From positions 1 to 9,764 of the forward strand of contig DNDP01000094.1 in NCBI GenBank assembly GCA_003484235.1: 9,764 bases of DNA, given 5' to 3'. A program made the position numbers and the translations under genes. Every line of letters starts with the position of its first letter. Positions within the stretch are counted from its first letter, which is position 1. Origin of the DNA: Verrucomicrobiales bacterium. GTDB lineage: Bacteria; Verrucomicrobiota; Verrucomicrobiia; Limisphaerales; RI-55. Of this stretch, positions 1-7,400 are shown in pieces. The notes beneath the pieces are model-generated. The model did no database searches. It was not told the origin of the DNA and saw nothing but the letters and a program-made list of their open reading frames with translations.

Positions 1-13
1 CAGCCGCTGGTAG

Positions 14-454
14 ATCCACGCGCGCCGGGGCAACCCGCGCAAGACCTACGAGTGGGCGCTAGACGAGAATGCTCCGGACGACCGCCGGTCCTCACGCGAG
101 AACGGAGCGGTGAAGTATGCCAACTGGCTGAAGGAAACCGAACGGTTCAAACACGAGCACCTCACCCAACGAACCGGCGTCGTGCTCAACCAATTGCGCA
201 TCCGCGGGCTGTACCCCGACCTGCCGGAGATTGAGGGAGGCCGCCCCGCTGAAGGCCAGCTTGAGCTGCGGGCCGGTGGTTTCCCCATCTATTACACGAC
301 CGACGGCACTGATCCGCGCCGGTTTGGCGGTGGAGTGTCGCCTGCGGCCCGGCGCCTGGAGGGGCCCGTGAATCTGACCGCGGGCACCAAGGTGATCGCA
401 AGGGTGCATGAAAAGGGAGAGTGGGGTCCGGTGCGGGAATTCTCCGGGCGGTGA
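14..454 (+). CDS. CotH-kinase/chitobiase-type surface protein, C-terminal fragment
   Basis: This is the C-terminal end of a larger protein. The reading frame is open from 14 to the TGA at 452-454. The only plausible internal start is GTG at 110, but coding-like codons with G or C at nearly every third position continue upstream of it. The visible motifs are QRTGVVLNQLR, GLYP and YYTTDGTDPR, followed by a stretch ending in LTAGTKVIARV. That order is typical of large secreted CotH-kinase proteins of Verrucomicrobiota and Planctomycetota, where a chitobiase/beta-hexosaminidase C-terminal (CHB_HEX_C_1) beta-sandwich follows the kinase-like domain. A TAG at 11-13 interrupts the same frame, although the codons before it (2-10) still look coding. 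The gene is therefore either broken by a nonsense or frameshift change, or the edge sequence contains an error. It also ends right after the beta-sandwich, whereas relatives often continue into a lamin-tail domain. The family call is fairly secure; the substrate is unknown. Confidence 0.6.
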   Translation: MHARRGNPRKTYEWALDENAPDDRRSSRENGAVKYANWLKETERFKHEHLTQRTGVVLNQLRIRGLYPDLPEIEGGRPAEGQLELRAGGFPIYYTTDGTDPRRFGGGVSPAARRLEGPVNLTAGTKVIARVHEKGEWGPVREFSGR

Positions 455-469
455 TCCACGCCCCGGGCC

Positions 470-495
470 CAAAAGCCTGTTCGCCCTCGAGCAGG
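470..495 (-). terminator. Intrinsic terminator of the tdh-kbl-DUF3298 operon
   Basis: Read on the minus strand, an 8-bp stem CCTGCTCG / CGAACAGG (one G-U pair) with loop AGGG begins 13 bases after the DUF3298 stop codon. CTTTT follows immediately. Stem, tight loop and T-run together make a classic factor-independent terminator facing the convergent CotH-like gene. The T-run is short. Confidence 0.68.
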
Positions 496-507
496 ACCAC
501 GAGACCG

Positions 508-1326
508 TCACCAGGTAGGCAACCAGCGGGCCGGGCCATTGGTGTCGAGCAGATGGACGATCGCGTCATAGGGGACCAGCGGATCGAACGATCCCTCGGC
601 ATAGGCGCCCTTCTCATACGGCGCGAACCAGAGCCTGATGCCTTCGGCCGTCAGCGTGAAGACGGCATCCTCCATTTCGTGCGGCGCCACCGTGACTGCC
701 AGCTCCTCGGTGAAATCCCCGCCCCAGCGAGCCCGCTTCTGCCGGTTGATCTGCTCCGCGGCATGCGCGGCGAGGACAACCCGCCACGCGGTGTCGGGGT
801 GGAACAGATCGGCCAGCGCGACTTCCCGAAGCGAGCTCCCGTTCGCGACGGCATTGAGCGCCCCAAAGCCCGAGTTGCCGTGAGCGCCGCCGGTGAATTC
901 AAGGTAGGTGCAGTGCAGGCTGACGACTTGGGGCAATACCAACTGCGGCTCCCAGTTGCAGTGCATCGACCAATCGTAGCTTGCCGATGGCTCACGGACG
1001 GCCCACCAGAACTCGCGCCAGGAGAACTGCCCGCCAAACTCATCGACCGCCTCCACCGTTTGTTTCTTCACCTCGGAATTGACGGCATTCCAAAGCGAAT
1101 TGCTGGTTGGAAGAAGAAGATAGTTCGCCCAGCTTCGCGCCCGGAAACCCCGCTCAAACATTCTCACTCCGGCCCGGTCCTCCAGCTTGACGAGATCGGC
1201 CATGGCCCCGCTGCCGGGCAGGAGAACCGCGCGTTCCACAACCCGGACCCGTGGCCAGCGCCAGTGAAGGAGGGCGGCTGCCACAGCAATGGCAGCCAGG
1301 CCGACAATGAGGATCCGGATCTTCAC
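508..1326 (-). CDS. Membrane-anchored DUF3298 (RsiV/PdaC-type) domain protein
   Basis: This protein of 272 residues begins with a basic stub and a hydrophobic segment (about residues 4-20, ILIVGLAAIAVAAALL), so it is probably exported and anchored in the inner membrane, or cleaved as a signal peptide. The C-terminal half matches the DUF3298 pattern: YLEFTGGAHGN (141-151), LADLFHPDTAW (171-181) and the end motif FAPYEKGAYAEGSF with VPYDAI (234-256). This domain is known from RsiV anti-sigma factors that bind lysozyme and from the deacetylase PdaC; here no deacetylase domain is present. The start is GTG at 1324-1326, and its GTGA overlaps the kbl stop, which suggests translational coupling. The role is not known. 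An envelope-sensing or ligand-binding protein is a guess from the family. A link to threonine breakdown is not obvious, so it may be a passenger in the operon. Confidence 0.75.
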   Translation of the reverse strand: MKIRILIVGLAAIAVAAALLHWRWPRVRVVERAVLLPGSGAMADLVKLEDRAGVRMFERGFRARSWANYLLLPTSNSLWNAVNSEVKKQTVEAVDEFGGQFSWREFWWAVREPSASYDWSMHCNWEPQLVLPQVVSLHCTYLEFTGGAHGNSGFGALNAVANGSSLREVALADLFHPDTAWRVVLAAHAAEQINRQKRARWGGDFTEELAVTVAPHEMEDAVFTLTAEGIRLWFAPYEKGAYAEGSFDPLVPYDAIVHLLDTNGPARWLPTW

Positions 1327-2507
1327 AGTCCCAGCTCGCGCTTCACCTCCACAAACTTTGCAATGGCCAGTTCCAGGTCTTCGCGCGTGTGCGCGGTGCT
1401 GATCTGCGTTCGAATCCGGGCCTTGCCCTGGGGCACGACCGGGTAGCTGAAGGCGATGACGTAGACGCCCTTTTCCAGCATGCGCTCGGCAAAACGGCCG
1501 GCCAGTGCCGCGTCGCCAAACATGATGGGCACGATCGGATGCTCGCCCGGGAGAAGATTGAAGCCGGCCCGGGTCATTGCGTCACGGAAGCACCGTGTAT
1601 TCGTCGCCAGGCGGTCGCGCAAGTCGGTCGAGGACGACAGCAGCTCCAGCACCTTCAACGAAGCCGCGGCAATGCCCGGGCAAAGCGTGTTGCTGAACAG
1701 ATAGGGTCGCGAGCGCTGGCGCAGGAACTCGACAATCTCCCTTCGCCCGCTCGTGTAGCCACCGCTCGCGCCGCCCAGCGCCTTGCCGAGCGTGCCGGTA
1801 AGGATGTCCACCCGGCCCATGACATCGCAGTGCTCGTGGGTGCCGCGTCCGTGCGCGCCCATGAAGCCGACCGCGTGCGAATCGTCCACCATCACCAGCG
1901 CATCGTATTTGTCCGCGAGATCGCAGACCGCCTTCAGGTTCGCCAGGTAGCCGTCCATGCTGAAGACGCCGTCGGTGGCGATCAGGCGGAAGCGTGCGCC
2001 TGCCGATTCCTTCAGCTTCGCCTCGAGGTCGGCCATGTCGTTGTTCTTGTAGCGATGCCGTTGAGCCTTGCAGAGCCGGATGCCGTCGATGATCGAGGCG
2101 TGGTTCAACTCATCCGAGATCACGGCGTCCTCGGGACCAAGCAACGTCTCAAACAGGCCGCCGTTCGCGTCGAAGCACGAGCTGTAGAGGATGGTGTCGT
2201 CGGTGCCGAGGAACTCGCTGAGCTTCGCCTCAAGCTGCTTGTGGATCGATTGCGTGCCGCAGATGAACCGCACGCTGGCCATGCCGTAACCCCACTGCTC
2301 AAGGCCTGCTTGGGCGGCGGCACGCACTTCCGGATGCTGCGCGAGGCCGAGGTAGTTGTTGGCGCACAGGTTGAGCACCGGCTGGCCGTCGCTGACGCGG
2401 ACGTGTGTTCCCTGCGGCGTGGCAATGACACGCTCGGATTTGTACAGCCCCGCTGCGCGGATCTCGGCGAGCTGGCGCGTGAGATGTTTTTGATAACTGA
2501 CGTTCAT
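1323..2507 (-). CDS. kbl: Glycine C-acetyltransferase (2-amino-3-ketobutyrate CoA ligase)
   Basis: A cytoplasmic PLP enzyme that cleaves 2-amino-3-oxobutyrate with CoA to glycine and acetyl-CoA, the second step of threonine breakdown through Tdh. The 394 residues match the family length (E. coli Kbl is 398). It belongs to the alpha-oxoamine synthase group of fold-type I aminotransferases. Visible sites are NNYLGLAQHP (50-59), the ring-stacking His136 in ELNHASIIDG, Asp208 and His211 in MVDDSHAVGFMG, and the Schiff-base Lys242 in TGTLGKALGGASGG. The start is ATG at 2505-2507; the frame is open further upstream, but that would run into the end of tdh and add residues foreign to the family. No clear Shine-Dalgarno site precedes it. 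It lies 76 bases after tdh and overlaps the DUF3298 gene by four bases. Identification is secure. Confidence 0.96.
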   Translation of the reverse strand: MNVSYQKHLTRQLAEIRAAGLYKSERVIATPQGTHVRVSDGQPVLNLCANNYLGLAQHPEVRAAAQAGLEQWGYGMASVRFICGTQSIHKQLEAKLSEFLGTDDTILYSSCFDANGGLFETLLGPEDAVISDELNHASIIDGIRLCKAQRHRYKNNDMADLEAKLKESAGARFRLIATDGVFSMDGYLANLKAVCDLADKYDALVMVDDSHAVGFMGAHGRGTHEHCDVMGRVDILTGTLGKALGGASGGYTSGRREIVEFLRQRSRPYLFSNTLCPGIAAASLKVLELLSSSTDLRDRLATNTRCFRDAMTRAGFNLLPGEHPIVPIMFGDAALAGRFAERMLEKGVYVIAFSYPVVPQGKARIRTQISTAHTREDLELAIAKFVEVKRELGL

Positions 2508-2524
2508 CTTGGCGATACGTTTAA

Positions 2525-2550
2525 GGTAGGGCGACGCTCCTGCGGAGCCC
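2525..2550. repeat. REP-like imperfect palindrome in the tdh-kbl gap
   Basis: The element fills much of the 76-base gap between tdh and kbl. Its arms GGGC and GCCC enclose a mismatched step, then CGC/GCG around a four-base loop. The 15 bases at 2528-2542 match 4981-4995 inside putA at 14 positions. Its right part, CTGCGGAGCC (2540-2549), recurs exactly at 7742-7751 upstream of hsp20. This looks like one family of short dispersed palindromes. In the operon transcript it could act as a weak hairpin between the two genes. Confidence 0.55.
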
Positions 2551-2583
2551 AAATCCTGGTCGGCTCGGCCTAGCGAGGCAAGG

Positions 2584-3609
2584 TTAGCTCCAGTCCAGCA
2601 CCACTTTGCCGCTCTTGCCACTGAGCATGACGGCAAAGGCCTTCTCGAATTCGGAATAGTGGTAGCGGTGCGTGATGACCGGCTTGATGTCGAGGCCGCC
2701 CTGCAACATCACAGTCATCTTGTACCAGGTCTCGTACATCTCGCGACCGTAAATGCCCTTCACCGTGAGCATGTTGAAGATGACCGTGTTCCAGTCGATG
2801 GCAATCGGCTCGGGCGGGATGCCCAGCAGGGCGATCTTCCCGCCGTGGGCCATGTTCGCGAGCATGTCCTGAAACGCCGTGGCATTGCCGCTCATCTCCA
2901 GTCCGACATCGAAGCCCTCGTGCATGCCGAGTTCCTTCTGCACGTCGGCCAGGGATTTTTCCTTCGGGTTGACCGCCAGCGTCACGCCCATCTTGCGCGC
3001 CAGCTCCAGCCGCCACGGATTGGGATCGGTGATCACCACGTAGCGCGCGCCGGAGTACTTCGCGATCGCTGCGCCCATGATGCCGATCGGGCCGGCACCG
3101 GTCACCAGCACATCCTCACCCAGCGTGGGGAAGGAAAGCGCCGTGTGCACGGCATTGCCAAACGGGTCAAAGATCGAAGCGACATCGCGATCAATGTCGT
3201 CGTGGTGAACCCATACGTTGGTCATCGGCAGGGAAATGAACTCCGCGAACGCACCCGGGCGATTGACGCCGACACCCTTCGTGTCTGCGCAGAGGTGCCG
3301 CCGGCCGGCGAGGCAGTTTCGGCAGCGGCCGCATACGACGTGCCCTTCACCGCTCACGATCTGGCCGGCATGAAAGTCCTTCACGTTCGCGCCGACCTCG
3401 ACGATTTCACCCACGAACTCATGCCCGACGACCATCGGGACGGGGATGGTCTTCTGCGCCCAGGCATCCCATTTCCAGATGTGCAGGTCGGTGCCGCAGA
3501 TGCCGGTCTTGTGGACGCGGATGAGGACGTCGTTGATGCCGATGGCTGGCTCGGGAACATCCTCGAGCTGGAGTCCGGTGTCACGTCTGGCTTTGATCAG
3601 GGCCTTCAT
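2584..3609 (-). CDS. tdh: L-threonine 3-dehydrogenase
   Basis: A zinc-dependent, NAD-linked medium-chain dehydrogenase that oxidises L-threonine to 2-amino-3-oxobutyrate, the substrate of Kbl next to it. The 341 residues equal the E. coli length. Catalytic zinc ligands are Cys38 (KTGICGTDLHIW), His63 and Glu64 (VVGHEF). The structural zinc site is Cys93, Cys96, Cys99 and Cys107. His90 in GEGH sits where E. coli Tdh has the histidine that tunes threonine specificity. The nucleotide fold has GAGPIG (171-176) and Asp195 at the end of the second strand, as expected for NAD. Aligned identity through FDPFGNAVHTAL and the C-terminus rules out other family members such as sorbitol dehydrogenase. The start is ATG at 3607-3609; no Shine-Dalgarno site is visible. 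It is first in the operon, ahead of kbl (in E. coli the order is kbl-tdh), and divergent from the XRE-cupin gene. Confidence 0.96.
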   Translation of the reverse strand: MKALIKARRDTGLQLEDVPEPAIGINDVLIRVHKTGICGTDLHIWKWDAWAQKTIPVPMVVGHEFVGEIVEVGANVKDFHAGQIVSGEGHVVCGRCRNCLAGRRHLCADTKGVGVNRPGAFAEFISLPMTNVWVHHDDIDRDVASIFDPFGNAVHTALSFPTLGEDVLVTGAGPIGIMGAAIAKYSGARYVVITDPNPWRLELARKMGVTLAVNPKEKSLADVQKELGMHEGFDVGLEMSGNATAFQDMLANMAHGGKIALLGIPPEPIAIDWNTVIFNMLTVKGIYGREMYETWYKMTVMLQGGLDIKPVITHRYHYSEFEKAFAVMLSGKSGKVVLDWS

Positions 3610-3734
3610 GGAGCGGGCGGGCGATTAATGCGTTGCCAGGAGCCGGGCGGAATGCCAAGGCTATCCATTACATTGAACGCGCGTGCGGGATACTGAACAC
3701 CCCGCGTGCGCGATGCAAGACGCATTTCCATTAT
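3610..3734. promoter_or_regulatory. Divergent control region of tdh and the XRE-cupin gene, with inverted repeat
   Basis: These 125 bases separate the divergent starts and must hold both promoters. An imperfect inverted repeat stands out: GCGCGTGCGGG (3679-3689) and CCCGCGTGCGC (3701-3711), pairing at 9 of 11 positions across an 11-base spacer. The same stretch can be read as a direct repeat of TGAAC followed by GCGTGCG. Its size and position suit an operator for the XRE-cupin regulator. A possible weak promoter for the regulator is TTACAT (3668-3673), 17 bases, TACTGA (3691-3696), which would overlap the repeat and suggest autorepression. I see no convincing promoter toward tdh. Confidence 0.45.
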
Positions 3735-4349
3735 ATGAAACAGTCGCGAGCAACCAGGGGGCCCCGGGTGGAACGACGCCCGGCTGCGCTGGCGGGACCG
3801 GACTCCGGGTCGCTGTGTCTCAAGCTGCGCAAGCTGCGGGCAGACCGGGGCTGGTCGCTGGAGGCGCTGGCCGCCGCCTCGGACGTGAGCCGGTCCATGC
3901 TCAGCCAGATCGAGCGGGGACGGGCCAATCCCACACTCGCCGTGGCCGTCCGCATCGCCCGCGCCTACGGGCTTTCGCTGGGCGAGCTGATCGATGAGCC
4001 GTCCCGGCAGTCGGCCATCCAGGTGATCCGCGCCGACGACCCGGCCCACATTTTCCGTTCGGACAAGCGGTGCCAGATCCGGACGCTTTCCCCGCTGAAC
4101 CTCGAAAAGGACGTGGAGTTCTACGAGGTCGTGCTGAAGCCGGATGGAGAACTGCGGAGCGCGCCGCACTACGACGGCACGCGTGAATTCCTCACCGTCG
4201 AGAAGGGCCGGCTGCGCGTCGAATCGGGCGGGGACACGATCGAGCTCAACGCCGGTGACTCGGCCAGCTACCGGGCCGACGTGCCGCACGCCCTCGTCAA
4301 TCTTGGACGCAGCGATTCGGTCGCGTTTTTGGTCGACATTTACAAGTAA
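3735..4349 (+). CDS. XRE-family transcriptional regulator with C-terminal cupin
   Basis: A DNA-binding regulator of 204 residues. The helix-turn-helix spans about 28-87, with SLEALAAASDVSRSMLSQIE as the helix pair and RGRANPTLAVAVRIARAYGL as the typical XRE-cupin continuation. A small cupin barrel follows (about 128-202), with His145 (APHYDGTREF), GDSASYRADVPHAL and His185 as likely metal or ligand positions. In this class the cupin senses a small metabolite, often an amino acid or a derivative, and changes operator binding. I chose ATG at 3735; the frame is open back to 3633, but that part has no family features. It is divergent from tdh and 81 bases ahead of putA in the same direction. Because this PutA has no DNA-binding domain, the regulator is a natural candidate controller of proline and threonine use. 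That link is inference. Confidence 0.88.
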   Translation: MKQSRATRGPRVERRPAALAGPDSGSLCLKLRKLRADRGWSLEALAAASDVSRSMLSQIERGRANPTLAVAVRIARAYGLSLGELIDEPSRQSAIQVIRADDPAHIFRSDKRCQIRTLSPLNLEKDVEFYEVVLKPDGELRSAPHYDGTREFLTVEKGRLRVESGGDTIELNAGDSASYRADVPHALVNLGRSDSVAFLVDIYK

Positions 4350-4401
4350 TTGGATGGGCCTCCGGAACGTCGTGGTTCGCCCGCCAACTTTCGCTGAGAC
4401 A

Positions 4402-4417
4402 CCCGACTCAAGTCGGG
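4402..4417. promoter_or_regulatory. Perfect palindrome just upstream of putA
   Basis: CCCGACT and AGTCGGG flank a two-base centre, 14 to 29 bases ahead of the putA ATG. The two-base centre is too tight for a normal RNA hairpin, which favours a protein-binding site. If bound, it would block putA transcription or early elongation. It could also be a copy of a dispersed repeat. It shares no sequence with the inverted repeat ahead of tdh, so one regulator for both sites is not shown. Confidence 0.4.
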
Positions 4418-4430
4418 CAATGTTGTTGCC

Positions 4431-7400
4431 ATGGGTGCGGATACTGATCAGACGCAGTCGCTGGATGAACGGATTCTCGCCGTCGGAATGCGGTTCTTCG
4501 ACGAGATCCGGCGGGAACAGCCGTCGTTGTTCGACAAGGCCCGCTGGACCGGCAAGGTCATGGATTGGGCGATGCGCAACGAGCGCTTCAAGTTGCAGCT
4601 CCTGCGGTTCGTCGATGTCTTTCCCGCGCTGCGCACCAGCGAATCTCTGGCACGCCATTTGGAGGAGTACTTTGGCGGCGAGCAGGAGCTGCCGGCGGTG
4701 CTGAAGCTCGGCGCGCTGGGCGCGAAGTTCGGCGGGCGCATCGGCGCGGCCGTCTTGAGCAAGGCGATCGGCGCCAACATCCGCGAAATGGCGCGGCAGT
4801 TCATCATCGGCGAAAAGGCGGTCGAGGCGATCAACAACGCCGGGCGATTGCGCAAGGATGGTTTTGCGATCGTCGTGGATCTGCTGGGTGAGGCAGCGGT
4901 GAGCGAGGTCGAGGCGGAGAGGTTTCAGTCGATCTACCTCGAACTGATCGATGCGCTGGCGGAAGCGGCGGCAGGTTGGAAGGGCGACACTCCTGTCGCC
5001 CAGTCAATGGTCCCATCCGAGGCGACGGGAATGTCGCCTTTCCGGGCGGAGCTGGATTGGGGCTTCGCGCCCCGCCTGCAGATCTCGGTGAAGCCGTCGG
5101 CGCTGTACTCGCGGATCCGGCCGATGGACTTCGATGGCTCGGTGAACGGCGTTCTCGACCGGCTGGTGCCCATTTATCGCAAGGTGATTGAGGTCGGCGG
5201 CGCGCTTGCCCTCGACATGGAGTCGCATCAGCTCAAGGACATCACCATTGAAGTCTTTCGTCGTCTGCGAGCGCAGGAGGAGTTTCGACATTGGCCGCAT
5301 TTGTGCCTGGTGTTGCAGGCGTATTTAAAGGAGACCGATCACGATCTCGACCAGCTGCTGACCTGGGCGCGGCGAGAGAATCTGCCGTTCGCGATCCGGC
5401 TGGTGAAAGGCGCCTACTGGGACTACGAGACGGTTGTCGCCCAACAGAACGGCTGGCCGATCCCGGTGTATCAGCAGAAGTGGGAAAGCGACGCCGCGTT
5501 CGAGCGGCTCGCCCGGCGCATCCTGGAGGACCACGAACTGATATTCTTCGCCTGCGCTTCGCACAACGTCCGTTCGATCGCCTCTGTGATCGAGACCGCG
5601 CGGGAACTCGGCGTGCCAGACGACCGCCACGAGTTCCAGGTGCTCTACGGCATGGCCGAACCGGTCCGGCGCGCACTGCGCAATCTCACCGGCCGCGTTC
5701 GCCTCTACTGCCCGTATGGTGAGCTGGTGCCCGGCATGGCCTATCTGGTGCGACGGCTGTTGGAGAACACCGCCAACGAAAGTTTCCTGCGGCAGACCTT
5801 TGTCGAAGGCGAAGCCCTGGATCGGCTCCTTGCCGATCCGGCGCCGGGAGGGACCAATGACGTGGCTGATCCGGTCATGCCCGGCTCGCATTCGCGGGCC
5901 GTCGCCAACGCCGGATCCGAATCTCCCTCGGATGGGACCTGGGCCGGGTCGGGAAGACCGCAGGACGACCATCCCGCCTTCTTCAATCACCCGGTCGCCG
6001 ACTTCACGCAGGCAGACGAGCGGGCGGCTTTTCCACGGGCCATTGCGGAGATTCGTCGCACGCGGCTCGGGAGAACCTATCCGCTGCACATCGGCGGCAA
6101 GGAAGTCCATACCGAGGACAGGATGCCTTCGAAGAATCCCAATCAGTTCACCGAGGTGCTGGGCCACATCTGCCAGGCCGGGGTGAAGGAAGTGGAGCAG
6201 GCGATTGCAACAGCGGGGGAAGCCTTCCCTGGTTGGCGCGACCAGCCGGCCAAGGCCCGTGCCTCCATTTTGTTTAAGGCAGCGGAAATCGTGCGGCGGC
6301 GGCGACATGAACTGGCCGCGTGGCAGGTCCTCGAAGTCGGCAAGCAATGGACGCAGGCGGACGCCGACGTCGGCGAGGCAATCGATTTCCTCGAATACTA
6401 TGGCCGGGAGATGCTTCGGCTGGCGGTTCCACGCAGGCTGGGAAACCTCCCCGGCGAGGACAACCGGATGTTTCACGAGGCCCGGGGCGTCGCGGCCGTG
6501 ATTGCGCCCTGGAACTTCCCGCTCGCGATCAGCACCGGCATGGTCAGCGCCGCGGTGGTGGCCGGCAACTGCGTGGTCTACAAGCCATCTGGCTTGAGTT
6601 CGATCATTGGGCACCAGCTGGTCGAGTTTTTTCACGAGGCCGGGCTCCCCAGGGGTGTGCTCAATTACGTGCCGGGACGGAGCAGCATCATGGGTGACTT
6701 CCTGGTCGAACACCCTGCGGTCAGCCTGATCGCCTTCACCGGTTCGCTCGAGGTCGGCACGCGCATCCAACAGAAGGCCGCCACGGTCCATCTGGGGCAG
6801 CAATACCTCAAGCGCGTCATCTGCGAGCTCGGCGGCAAGAATGCCGTCATCGTGGACGATGACGCCGATCTGGACGAGGCCGTGCCCCAGGTCATCTCGT
6901 CCGCGTTCGGGTTTCAGGGACAGAAATGTTCCGCCTGCTCGCGCGTCATTGTGCTGGAGACCGTCCACGACCGCTTCGTTGAGCGCCTGATCGAGGCCGC
7001 CCGTTCGCTGACGATTGGACCGTCGGAGGATCCGGCCAATGACCTGGGCGCCGTCATCGATGAGCACGCGTGGAAGAACGTTCAGCGATACGCAGCTCTC
7101 GCAAAAAAGGAGGGAAGGCTGTTGTACGAATCGGAGATGAACCCGGGCGACGGCTGGTTCGCTCCCCTCACCATCGTCGGCGGGATTGAACCTCAACATC
7201 GCATTGCCCAGGAGGAGGTGTTCGGCCCGGTGCTCGCCGTGATGAAGGCGAAGGATTTCGATCAGGCGATCGAGTGGGCCAACGCCACGCGGTTCGCCCT
7301 GACCGGCGGTGTGTTCAGTCGCAGTCCCCGCCACCTGGAGCAGGCGCGGCGCGAGTTCCGGGTCGGCAACCTCTATCTGAACCGCGGCTGCACCGGAGCG

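Noticed and set aside
2508..2636. An upstream start for kbl that would add 43 residues
   Set aside because: The extension would overlap the end of tdh and encode the REP-like repeat. The family N-terminus begins at the ATG at 2505-2507.
421..3696. Long plus-strand frames of 341, 394 and 345 codons opposite the DUF3298 gene, kbl and tdh
   Set aside because: Each one shadows a recognised minus-strand gene, carries no motif, and has an amino-acid make-up (excess Arg, Ala, Val, His) typical of antisense translation.
3633..3734. An upstream start for the XRE-cupin protein adding 34 residues
   Set aside because: The added stretch lies over the inverted repeat in the divergent promoter region and has no resemblance to the family.
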